From assembly GCA_037576215.1 (NCBI GenBank), contig JBANDB010000003.1:6324001-6388000 (forward strand): a stretch of DNA of 64,000 nucleotides. The letters run 5' to 3'. Under the pieces are notes generated by a model. The model made no database searches, was not told the origin of the DNA, and saw only the letters and a program-made list of their open reading frames with translations. The position numbers were made by a program, and so were the translations under genes. This document shows positions 12,341-23,301 of this stretch, piece after piece. The first letter of the stretch is position 1. Every line of letters starts with the position of its first letter. This DNA comes from Armillaria gallica. Its lineage: Eukaryota; Basidiomycota; Agaricomycetes; Agaricales; Physalacriaceae.

Positions 12341-12540
12341 ATCCTTCTCTTTTCCTTCGCTCCTCGTAGCGGCATGGTTTCTTCCAACTCTGCTGTTATA
12401 TGCCGACCTCTTCCTGCAGTATTTGTCTTTCATTGCATTCCCTCATACGAAGGCGATGATACCGCTTCGTGGACAATACTGCCGTCGTTCAAATCTATCG
12501 GTATCCGTGACACCATCTAAATTGCATTCCGCGTTTTTCG

Positions 12541-14760
12541 GACACTACAGAGATAGCCTATTGGATACGCGTGATGCACCAGGTTCGAGTCCCGGGGGTG
12601 AAATCGAAACTCATTCGACGTATGTTTTGACAACTACGTTCCCGATGGCGGCAGTATCCCCTCCACGACTTCATTTTTAGTGTGTTGCCAAATCAAACTC
12701 TAGGGTAGGGTGTCGGTGGGTGGGTACAAATCGCATCGAGGTGCTTGGTTTCTACTACAGAATGATTTTCCCTTACCTGTTCGAACCCTCGCTCGCGCGC
12801 CATCTCGGACCGGCCTACTATTGAGCGCAAGAATAAAGCTCTCCCCTTCGTTCTCGACCTGGATGTGGGAACTTTTGTCTTTCCTGCCAGTCTATTGTAG
12901 CCTATTGGATATGCGTAATGCACCAGGTTCGAGTCCTGGGGGTGATATTATTATAGTCACTGCTAACTCGATTTACGTTTTGTCAATAATGTTTCCGATG
13001 ATGGTTGAGTACTGTAAACGTATGGATGTTGGGTATGTCGTGTCATTTGCTTCCCCTCCCCGACTGTGACTCGTCGATTTTTAGTGAGCTGGTCTTTATC
13101 CGAGGATGGCGGCGAACAACAAATTCTAGCCTCACCGCACTCTCGTTATTTCTCGGAGACCCGATGTTTGAACTTTTCTACGCCCTCGAATGCACTATTT
13201 CTTTTTCATTCAATTGCATGGAGGAGTGGAAGCGTGGCCTCGATTTGTACAGGGGTTTATGGTATGATGGCAAAGTCATGGTGTCTTTTTGTTCTCTGGG
13301 CTCTCTAGAATCGAACTTTATCTGTTAATGCTGCTCGTGCTTCCATTGGGAGGAGGTCGCTACTGGAAGGAGGAGGATGCATGTAGATGGTGCGGAGTTG
13401 TTCGAGTATGGTCGGCCCATTCACTAGCCTTGTTTTCTCCTAGACCTATGGCTACCCACACTACTCCCGTCGAAAGCCTAGTGGAACTATTATATAACGT
13501 ACCAGGTTCGATCTCTGGCCCGGGAGGTGGAATACTCGCTCTCTTTTTGTAATATACATACAAATCCGAGTGATGATTTTCTGCGGCGTGTGCTCTAACA
13601 CCTTGGCTTGTGATTTTCACCCTCTGAACATCCCATTCACATTATAATCCAACGACACAAGCGTCACTCAGTGCACACGTTCGATTCGTGTGGTGGACCG
13701 TACACCGCCAGAAGGAAAATCCTTTTTTTTCTACCCTGTACTTTGATTTGAGACTCTTGCTTGTTCACAAGTTGGGATCTATAAATCACATGTGCTAGCG
13801 ACTTGAAACGCATGTTTGTGAGGGTGTTCTTTTAGGTACGGCCACCGATGAGCATATTTTTGTTTCAGCCAGTGGCTGTGCTGAGTATCCCTCTTCCTCC
13901 CGTCTTCATCATCAAGGAAATCGTTTGACTATTCTTCCTCTCCAAGCAACGAGGAAACACCTCATAGAGTGCTTCGGTTTGGTCCGAAGTGTAGAGGCTC
14001 GGATGATAGGCATGCAGGTCCAAGCAGCGCAGAGAGAGCACGGTCCCGCGCTGGAAACTTTGATATGAGACTTGCTTTCTGTGTCACTTTGGAACTCTGA
14101 TGAGCATCCAGGCTCACATGCATGCACAGCTTGGCGATTAACGGCCTGCTGAACAAGCACTGCTTCCCATTGACATCCGATGGGCAGAACCCCATTGTCG
14201 CATGGAGTCACTCCGACTCACACGCATAGACTAGACGGCGCAAATAGCGCGAAATGCACGCATCCTCCCCCTTCGCCCATCGGATATGACGTCCTCGGGA
14301 ACGACATTCTTTCTGTTCCCTTCTTCGTCCGAGTGTCGGCGCGGAGAAACAAGAATCGCATGCCTGTCGACTCGTCACCTATCCCTACAAGCGACGTGTT
14401 CGCCCAAGAAACGACACCAGTCACGCACCCTGCCATCACATTTATTTGCTAGTTGCGGTCCCTCTGCGAACTTTCCGTCATTCTATACCTCCTGGCCAGC
14501 TTGATGTTATAGGTTGCTCACGAGAAAAAGAATCACATCCCTCTTACTGTACGTGCATGTCGAGTGTCTTCGTCATGACCAGGTCGTGACATGGAATTTT
14601 TGGTACGGGATTTACTTTCTAAGTCACTTGGCCACGCTCATGAGCATCTTCTATAGGTTCCCACCTCTGATTACGAGCACACTGTCCTCCCGCCCTGGGA
14701 GGAGAAGGGTGCTATGAGCATGTGGCTTTCAACGACTACGACATATGTTGCGTCGCTTCG
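12541..14760 (+). repeat. tRNA-like module array, unit A
   Basis: Modules on the plus strand are S1 at 12554-12603 and 12898-12945, a B-box-less S4 at 13216-13260, S2 at 13475-13530 and S3 at 13641-13699. The S1 T-arm is CCAGG-TTCGAGT-CCTGG; S3 is ACACG-TTCGATT-CGTGT. T-runs follow S2 (CTTTTTG, near 13548) and S3 (eight T, near 13725). The tail from 13865 holds the shared motif CAGCCAGTGGCTGTG and further family sequence. No protein gene is supported here. Confidence 0.8.
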
Positions 14761-14764
14761 CATG

Positions 14765-14960
14765 CTCTGACCACCAATCTACGAAACTCGACAAGTGAAA
14801 CGAGGAATGAAAGTGATGAAAAGTCCTATCCTCTATCGCATCCTCATCCAAAACCACGGTTGCCCATTCCGAGTCCTCCGATGACCGCATTACCCTTCTG
14901 GTCAGAGCATCGTCCTTCTAAAGTTTACCAGGGGACTTGGGACAAATGACCATTGCGTTC
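14765..14960 (+). repeat. Dispersed duplicate of 22742-22935
   Basis: About 120 bp from AAACTCGACAAGTGAAACGA onward match 22742-22865 with few differences, followed by a looser match around ATCAGGTAG. Both copies sit at the right end of an array unit, next to a host gene on the minus strand. Confidence 0.7.
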
Positions 14961-15264
14961 TCATCAGGTAGGTAGCGGAAGATGGGAACGTGAGGAAGAG
15001 AGACGCGATTTGTGGACGTATGCAGTGCTAATCGTACCGTGGATGAGGATGTTTTGTAGGCGTAGATGCTAGGGATGGTGTGTAGGCTATCGAAGGTCCT
15101 GGCGGAGGTGGTCGGTTAACTCGATGGCGAGTTCCGTGATTGCTGTAGGAGACAGCGCTGAAATCGGTCCAAATTCGATGATTGATTAATTGACCAGGTA
15201 AGCCTTCCCGATTTTAATCTATGTTTATTTCATTGAATGAAGTACAGATATCGCAAAAAGTTAT

Positions 15265-15796
15265 TCATGAAATCATAATTCTCTTCAGCACCAGCTCTGG
15301 CGCCCTAGGGAACGACAATGTCAACAGACCGTTTTTGAGCGAAGCTTTGATGTCTTCTTCCTATAAACGACATTAGTGTCTTTCCTCGTGTTACGAAGAA
15401 TGTTAATGCATGCTTACCTTGATTCCGCGAGGAGTCTCCAACGTCCTGTAGAACCTGCCGACGGTGCGCTCACAAATAGTGTACCCACTCGTGTCCCGCT
15501 CCGGAATCCCAGCCCCGATTGTAATCCGGTGACCATTCCAGTAAATGTGTACATCCTCTTTCGCGAGGCCGGGTAATTCGATGATAGCGTTGACGGTGTC
15601 CGTGTCTGGATCTTCATAGAGGTCCATCCTGAGAGAGGTGTTATGGGTGTGAAAGTAAGAATCGAATCAGAACAACGCACTTTGGCTCTGTGTGGTGGCC
15701 GAACATGAATGTGTGAGAAGTCTTGAACACACTCTCGGTGTGTGGCTGGGCTTGAAAGGCGTTGCCTGGTGCAAAAATAGAGGTGGACAGCGACAT
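15265..15796 (-). CDS. Small heat-shock protein (Hsp20/alpha-crystallin family)
   Basis: Three exons, 15681-15796, 15418-15628 and 15265-15360, are joined by introns of 52 and 57 nt with GTGCGT/CTCAG and GTAAGC/TATAG borders. They give an intact 140-residue protein. An N-terminal arm of about 38 residues starts MSLSTSIFAPGN. It is followed by an alpha-crystallin domain with ELPGLAKEDVHIYWNGHRIT, RTVGRFYRTLETPRGIK, EEDIKASLKNGLLTLSFPR. The GLLTL strand (residues 120-124) is the family's A-x-x-x-n-G-x-L signature position. Such proteins are ATP-independent holdases that bind unfolding proteins in the cytosol. The size is normal for fungal Hsp20. It lies alone between two array units, and a TATA-like box and a heat-shock-element-like site lie just upstream. 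Confidence 0.92.
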
Positions 15797-15831
15797 GGTG
15801 TTATGTGAGAAAGGAAGATAGAGACGAGGTG

Positions 15832-15864
15832 CCTTTATATTCCTCTGGTTTTGCTCGAATGTTC
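15832..15864 (-). promoter_or_regulatory. Putative core promoter and heat-shock element of the Hsp20 gene
   Basis: Read on the minus strand, TATAAAGG occupies 15839-15832, about 36 bp before the ATG. GAATGTTC (15857-15864; palindromic-type GAAnnTTC) lies just upstream of it. Heat-shock factor binds inverted nGAAn units, so this pair is the minimal expected arrangement; a third unit is not obvious. Confidence 0.5.
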
Positions 15865-16140
15865 TGTGGTGCCATGCCACTCCGAGGACCTCGAACCCCT
15901 TGCTCCGGTTGCATTGTTCAAGCTACGCCGACCTAGCTTTGTTCTTACAATGCGACCCGATTGTGCTCGCCTGCTACCAGAGTAAGAAATGCCGTGTGAT
16001 AACTTCTGAGGAGTAAGGTGTGTTGAAATATCACCCTGCCTTCGCTCCCCAGCACATTCTGCCTTATCCTCTCCGAGCGAGTATGTATACTGTTACGAAT
16101 TTCGTTGTTACTGCTTGCGTATTATTTGCATGACGCGCAT

Positions 16141-19100
16141 GATGACTGAAGGCAAGCTAGTGGCTGTGCTGGATACTCTCTTTCACTTACCACTCGTTGC
16201 TCAAAGGACACGATCTTTTCCAGTTGTCACTGTCTCACTCATGCAAATGGTTTGACTGCCTCTGGTATCTCTCTTTGAAGAAGCAATGAAGAGTATTTGA
16301 CAAGGAGCGCTTTGAAGTGTTGGAGACTTGGCTGCGGATGAGTGCTGGCAGGACGCGCAGTGCAGGTCTAGCGTGAAACTGGCAGAGAGAACAAGATACA
16401 GCTTGGTACGAAACATAGAGGACACGGTAGGGAGGAGTTCAACGCTAGTAAAGGGAGGGGGTGTAAGTGTGGATCCCAACGACTGATGCGTTGCTGCCAG
16501 TTGCTCATGTACAGCCCACTCACCAGTCTCCCTCTATTTTGCCGAACTTGTCTTGTACATCTACGTGGCATCTACTTTTCAAGGTGTTCGAGTTTGCAGC
16601 TCTCTGTCCTTTCTCGTGCATGGATCAGAGGAACACCCTACTCGTTCGCCTCTTAGTTCATGTTCGTTTGCCTTCCATCTTTGTCTCTGGGGAGAAGATC
16701 ACCAATGACGGAAATGAGAATCCAGCTGTATTGGGAAGGGAAAGGACGCCGCCTCGCCATGGACATTACTGAGAACGACACGCGTCACCGAGGAGGTGCA
16801 GCTACCACGACGTGATCCACACCACGGATGTACCCTCGCTCGCAATAGACGTGTGTAGGTTCAAGTGATGTAGAGTTTGAAATCGGTGCAGAGAGCACGA
16901 AACCGCTTGGTACGAGACTTGTTTTCCGACTTCGTTTGGCATGCTCATGATTTTAGCAGCATCGGTCCTTCCCACCCGGCGCAATTGTCGTGTGATTCTC
17001 CATCCTACTTCGACCTTCGTTTGGCACATCTTATACGTCTAAGCGAGACTCGCCCATCTAAGGACCAACCCCCTCCCTTCGCTGCCTCACTCATCCTGAT
17101 AACAGAGATCGTCAACGTCATTGTATTTCTTGTAGCCTATCGGATATGCGTAATGCACCGGGTTCGAGTTCTGGGGGTGAAATGTTGTATATACTACTGA
17201 CCCGATATACGTTTTGTCTCCGACGAGAATGGGCAGTGCGCACTGCGAACATATGAATGTTTAGTATGTCGCTTCCCCTCCTTGACTTTGACTCATTAAT
17301 TTTTAGTGGGCTGGTCCCTATCCGAGGATGGCGTCGAACAACAAATTCTGGCCCCGTGGCACTCTCGTTAATTCAGTAATTGCTCGGAGCCCGGCGGTGG
17401 AATTTCTACGTTCTCGAATAAATTCTTTCTTTTTCATTCAAGCATATATGGATGAGTGGCAGTGTGGCCCTGATAGATTCGATTCGTACAGGGGTTTATG
17501 GAATGATAGCAAGGTCGTGGTGTCTTTTTGTCCTCGGGGCTCTCTGAAATCGAATTTCTATTCAGTGTTGATGCTGCTCGTGCTTTGCAAGGAGGGGCAG
17601 AGTAGGGTGCTATGAGTGGGTGCAGAATTGTTCACGTATGGCTCACTCATCAGCCACGTTTTCATGTAGATCTGGTCTCACCGACTTACGATCCGCCTTT
17701 TACTCGTCCGGAATAATAATATGGTGCACGGGTCGAGGGAACGAGCATTCTTCCCGTCCCATTTACCCGCCGTCCTTTCGCTTCCACCTATGGCTCAGAG
17801 CTACCCACACTACTCCCGCCTAGTGGAACTGCAATATAACGTACCAGGTTCGATCCCTGGCCCGGGAGGTAGTACACTATTCATAGCATTCTTTTTGTGA
17901 TACACAAATTTGAATGATTCTCTACGGCGTGCGCTCTACCTCCTTGCTATTAGTTGGCTTTTGACACCCTTCTCCGTACTGCCATCCTTCTTCTTGATAT
18001 TTGATCTTCCTCGAGACTGCATAGTTCGTGTCAGAATTTAGAAATAACCACTCCATCCACGTTATAGTCTAGCGACACGAGAGTCAGTACACATGTTCGA
18101 TTCGTGTGGTGGGCTTTGGGAACGGCAACATTATCATTTTTTCCGCACTGGACCTTTGCTTTGAGCCCTTTCTCGTTCACACAAGCCGGTATCTATAACG
18201 CAGCCTAAGTGGTATCCCTCCGATATTCACTTGGTATCTTTCATCCCGGTTCTGGTTTGCAGTACGTTATTGCTATAGGTTGATGGACTCTCGCCGTTCC
18301 GTTACCAAGCCTCGTTGCCCACTGTGTATGGACATATGCACCAGGTTCGAACCCTGGGGGTGAACTTAAAATTGAAGGGCTCTGGTTAGAATTTCATTTT
18401 GCTCAATGCTCAGCAGTTCCCTGCTGAGTGCTCGTCGCCAGGAATCAGGATTTAGAGCCAATCTCTTTCGTATAGATAGATAGACATGAGTGTCAAGCGG
18501 ATTGTAGCCGGCAGTGGCTGTGCCTGGTATCCTGAGCCTAATCGACCACCTGGCATTTTGCAGCACGATCTTTTTCAGTCGTCGCCCTCACCTCCTTCAT
18601 CACAATCAAATCGTTTTTTCTTTGAAGAAGTAACGAGGAAATATGACAAGGAGTTCTTGAGTTTGGTCCGAAATGTAGGGGCCTTGGCATGGGAGGACGC
18701 GTGCAGGTCCAAATTAGTGCAGAGAGAGCACAGTCCCCCGATGGAATCCTTGGTACGAGACTTACTTTCTGTGTCACTGTATCACTCTAATGAGCTTCCA
18801 AGCTCACACCCGGATTGTTACCAGCGCGCTGACATACGGTGCTTCCCGCTCACCGACATTGACACCATCTGGCTTTTTCCCAGTCTCTTTCTTACACGTG
18901 TCTGGGCGATGTTCCCATTGTCGCTGGATGAACTCACCTAGGCCGTATATCATATGCCCATCCGATTCACGCGTTGCAAAGGATCCCAACGCGTGAATCC
19001 GAGGCAGGAGAAGACGCGTGTGGACAAATGAGGTTTGAGTGCGGAAATGATATCCTAGGGCTACAATCCGCGCAGAATGATTTTCTTATGGCAGCCTTTC

Positions 19101-20048
19101 CACAGCTTCTAACCACCACATGGAGGAGTGGGAGTGCGGACCCGAGATGTTCGATTCGTACCAGGGTTACGTTGACGCTCAAGGAAACTTTTCTTTCTTG
19201 CCTCTCTTGTATGTTCCCGACGGTTCTCTAAAATCCGCTCTCGAGAACGTGTTCCTGCCTTTGACCTTTATGACTGTCGAACCAGAGTTCTAAATTCTGG
19301 CTATGACTGTTGCTCATGCCTTGGACATAGAGAACACGGTGAGGAGGCCAACACTAGGAAAAGGAGTGCGTTACTGCCAGTTGATCGCGTACAGCCCACT
19401 CATCAACCTTCATTTAGATTTGGTCTCCATCTCTTTTGCCAAACTCATCCACTTGGAGCAGCTTGCGGTCTGCCTTTCAAGGTGCTCGACTTCACAACTC
19501 TCCCAGATATGGCGTCCTTCCTCGTGCTGAGTCGTGCAGCATCCATCCTGTCCTACTCGTTCACCTTTTCCCAGATACAGTTCAAGTCTCTCCACGTTCT
19601 TCTCCCTTCCATCTGGAGAGAAGATTGCAAATTACGATGAACATAATCCAGCCATATTGGGAGGGGAACGGGCGCTGTCTCGCCATCAACATCACTGAGA
19701 ACGACACGCGTCGCCGAGGAGGTACAGCTACCACGACAATATCCACACCACGGATGTACTCTCCTGGCATTATAAACGCGTGCAGGTCCAAGTAGCGTAG
19801 AGTATGAAATCGGTGCAGAGAGCACGGACCCGCTTGGTACGAGACTTGTTTTCCGACTCCGTTTGGCATGCTCATGATTTTAGCAGCATCGGTCCTTCCC
19901 ACTCGACGCGGTTGTCGTTTGATTCTCCATCACATTTCGGTTTCGCCCATCTAAGCAAAACTTGCCTAGGCCGTCTATCTAGGGATAAACCTCCTTCCTA
20001 ACTTTGTTGTCTCACTGTCAGAGGTCGTTGTTACCTGCCAGTCTATCT
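16141..20048 (+). repeat. tRNA-like module array, unit B
   Basis: Modules are S1 at 17133-17180, S4 at 17441-17500, S2 at 17818-17871, S3 at 18061-18113, a partial S1 at 18321-18365 and S4 at 19120-19167. The S2 module (TAGTGGAACT ... GGTTCGATCCC) is followed by CTTTTTG near 17889. Two copies of another internal segment (about 16480-17000 and 19365-19930, both ending near CATGCTCATGATTTTAGCAG) show that the unit is itself partly duplicated. A third copy is at 62480-63010. No intact coding sequence is seen. Confidence 0.8.
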
Positions 20049-20110
20049 TAGCCTATTGGATATGCGTAATGCACCAGGTTCGAGTCCTGGGGGTGAACTT
20101 ATCAGGGTAT

Positions 20111-20153
20111 TTCACGACCACATCACGGCGGGTCACCCTGGCATTGAAAAGAC
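20111..20153 (+). repeat. 43-nt fragment of chromovirus integrase inside an S1 repeat
   Basis: Bases 20111-20153 match 2415-2457 of the pol region (integrase zinc finger, HDHITAGHPGIEK) at 41 of 43 positions. Other S1 repeats continue here directly with sequence leading to ACTCGATCTACG, and the repeat resumes after the patch. Confidence 0.85.
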
Positions 20154-21046
20154 CGGCTAACTCGATCTACGTTTTGTCAATAACGTCTCCAATGGGCATG
20201 GACAGTGCGAACGTATGGATGTTTGGTATGCCGTGTCATTTGCTTCCCCTGCAGCTGTCCAGCTTTGACTCATCGATTTTTACCCAGTTGAAGATGGCTT
20301 TTGTTTCAGAAATTTCTCACGGAGACCCGACGTTGGAATTTCTATGCCCTCGAATCAGTTCTTCTTTTCTATTCAGGCTTCTAACCACCGCATGGACGAG
20401 TGGGAGCGTGGCCCTGATACGTTCGATTCGTACAGTGTTTATCTAAGGCTACTATATGCGAATGTCTTTTTCGTCCTCTGTATTGAATTTCTGTTAATCC
20501 TGCTCGTGCTTTGCAAGGAGGGGAAGAGGAAGATGCTATGAGTAGGTGTGGAGTTGTTCGGCCCACTCGTCAGTCGTGTTTTCTTTTAGATCTAGTCTCA
20601 CTCTCTTTTATCGATTTACTCGCCCCGAATATGACATGCATGGATCGAGTCCCACTTCACCGTCCTTTCGCTTCCACCTATGGTTACCCACACTACTCCC
20701 GTCTAGTGGAACTCAGGCGATGTAGCAGGTTCGATCCCTGGTCCGGGAGGTGGAAGCACTGTCGTCTAGTTTTTCTTTTTGTGATACACAAATCCGAGCA
20801 TTTTCCTGCAGCATGCTACGCTCTAGCTCCTTGTTTTGATTTGCTTTTGATACCCTCTCGAGTGTCTGTACTACGATCCCTCATTCATTATTATTCTTCG
20901 TGATATTTTGTCTTTCCTCGAGGCCGTGTATTCGTTTCAGAAGTGAACATCCCAATCCACATTATAGTCCAACGACACAAGCGTCACTCAGTGCACACGT
21001 TCGATTCGTGTGGTAGACCGCACGCCGAGGAAATTTCTTTTTTTCT

Positions 21047-21264
21047 GCCCTGTACCTTTGATTTGAGACCCTTGCTTGTTCACAAGTTGGGATCTATAAA
21101 TCACATGTGCCAGCGAATGGAAATGTATGTTTGTGAGGGTGTTCTTTTGGGTGCGGCCACCAATGAGCTTCAGCCAGTGGCTGTGCTGAGTATCCCTCTT
21201 CCTCCCGTCTTCATCATCAAGGAAATCGTTTGACTATTCTTCCTCTACAAGCAACGAGGAAATA
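21047..21264 (+). repeat. Near-identical copy of 43664-43881
   Basis: About 218 bp (CTGTACCTTTGATTTGAGAC to ACGAGGAAATATAG) differ from 43664-43881 at only about two positions by eye, while sequence to the right diverges much more. Confidence 0.8.
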
Positions 21265-22000
21265 TAGTATAGAGTGCTTTGGTTTGGTCTGAAGTGTAGA
21301 GGCTCGGATGATAGGCATGCAGGTCCAAGCAGCGCAGAGGGAGCACGGTACCGGGATGGAATCTTCGGTACGAGACTTGCTTTCTGTGTCACTTTGGAAC
21401 TCTGATGAGTATCCAGGTTCACACCTGGGCGATTAACGGCCTGCTGAACAATCATTGCTTCCTATTGACTCCCGATGGGCAGAACCTCATTGTCGCTCTA
21501 TGGGGTCACTCCGACTCACACGCGTAGACTAGACCGTGACGGCGCAAATAGCATTCCAAGGGACAAAATCCCCGCAGAAGATATTCTCTTCATTAGTGCA
21601 CGTATCCTCCCCCTTCGCCCATCGAATATGACGTCCCTGGGAACGACATTCTTTCTGTTCCCTTCTTCGTCCGAGTGTCGGCGCGGAGAGACGAGAATTG
21701 CATGCCTGTTGACTCGTCACCTATCCCCGCAAGCGACATGTTCGCCCAAAGGTCAAAGGTTTCTGGTACAAATCGAGTGACTTCGCCATGGCCAGGTCGT
21801 GGTATGGAATCTTTGGTACGGGATTTTCATTCTAAGTCGCTTGGGCACGCTCATGAGCATCTTCTATAGGTTCAGGATACGAGCACGCTCTCCCGCCCTG
21901 GGAGGAGAAGGGTGGTATGAGCGTGTGGCTTTCAACGACTACTACATATGTTGCGTCGCTTCACATGGATCAAGGAAACAATATCCTTCCTGTCATGCTT

Positions 22001-23301
22001 GTTCGCCTCGTCCCAGATTCCTGCTTGGTTGGCAGTCGTACTACCGTTGAGCTATTCGACAGTGACAATTGGTACGTTTGTGTCTTCTTGTATGCATTTA
22101 AACTTTCCAACATGTCTGGCAGGAACGTATCGCAACCGCCGTATCATCGTCTTCGATTATCTTCAATATCAATACATGGACCATTCACTTCTCAACCTTT
22201 TCCTAGGACATCGGCCGACCCATACTCCCTACGATTTACATCGCTGACAGGACCACTGCTCGTTGGCAGCACCACATCCTTAGGCGTCTCCGAACTTCTC
22301 CGGAAACTTCCCCCAAAACCGACTGGGCAAAGATGTAGACGTGTGAGTGGTTCGACACCCCCCTACCAGAACTTGGTTGTCCAGACAAAACGGAGTCTAA
22401 TGCCACCGCGGTCCTCAAGCATACCTGTACGCCCACCTTTACCTACTTCGAAGACGCTCGGGGACAGGATGGGTACTACACTGGGTGCTACCAGTACCTG
22501 ACCGATGCGAGCCACCAAAGCACAGAGCTAATCATGAGATCTTCGCTTTGTACTGCGATGTCAATGGCAATCTGACTGGCGCGCCGATGAAGCTCTCGGA
22601 AATGTATGCTGACATGGGATGATATGACGCGTGTGCTCTTGGTTGCGACCTTGAGGACGATGTGACGATTCCGACATAACGAATGAAGATCCGTTAGCGG
22701 GGAATTCAGCTATCAACACTGGCGGCAGCTCAACAATCTCTGACCAGTCCATTAAACTCGACAAGTGAAACGAGGAATGAAAATGATGAAAAGTCCTATC
22801 CTCCATCGCATCCTCATCCAACACCACGGCTGCCCATTCCGAGTCCTCCGATGCCCGATCGTGGCGTTCTCATCAGGTGCTACAACGGAGGCAGCGGAAG
22901 ATGGGAACGCGAGGAGGAGAAACCTGATTAGTGGTAGATTAATGATGCGGAACCAACAACCTGTCACGGAGGAATACGAGACTTGCTTACTTATTGCGCA
23001 GCAGGAACCATACACGTTGACAGAGATCCTGCAACGACCGTCTGAATGAAAAGGGCAAAGACATTCAGAAGACATTTCAAGAAGGCTTGGCAAAAGATGA
23101 TAATGATCACCCAGCGTATTGCGAGGCATTAGACAAATGGTGGTCTCGTCAGGCCGTTGAACTCCCAAGGGTTCCTCGAAACCAAAAGCATTGTCATTTC
23201 TTGCGTTGGGTCAGATATCACGCGAACTGAAGGCTTCCAAGTGACATAAAGAAATTGCGACACCACTCCCATAATGGCCGAACACGTTGGTATACATGTC
23301 C
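22001..23301. other. Mixed repeat edge and coding-like fragments, no intact gene
   Basis: At about 22360-22510 the plus strand reads a protein-like stretch (HTCTPTFTYFEDARGQDGYY) with flanking stops. At 22742-22935 lies the duplicate of 14765-14960. At about 23045-23230 a plus-strand frame (KDIQKTFQEGLAKDDNDHPA) is open for about 60 codons. These look like fragments of unrelated genes; I recognise none. Confidence 0.35.

Larger units (their letters stand above)
20049..22000 (+). repeat. tRNA-like module array, unit C
   Basis: Modules S1 20049-20096, S4 20391-20440, S2 20701-20752 and S3 20961-21019 are in the canonical order. The S4 T-arm is ATACG-TTCGATT-CGTAC. T-runs follow S4 (near 20467), S2 (near 20773) and S3 (near 21033). 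The tail from 21047 is shared with 13740 and 43664. Nothing coding is supported. Confidence 0.8.

Noticed and set aside
12898..12945. S1 modules as genuine tRNA genes
   Set aside because: They have a perfect T-arm but no pairing acceptor strand and no anticodon arm, and the A-to-B-box distance is too short.
21917..22501. 194-codon plus-strand frame
   Set aside because: It starts inside array sequence and crosses into unrelated sequence; a different frame looks more gene-like in its last third.
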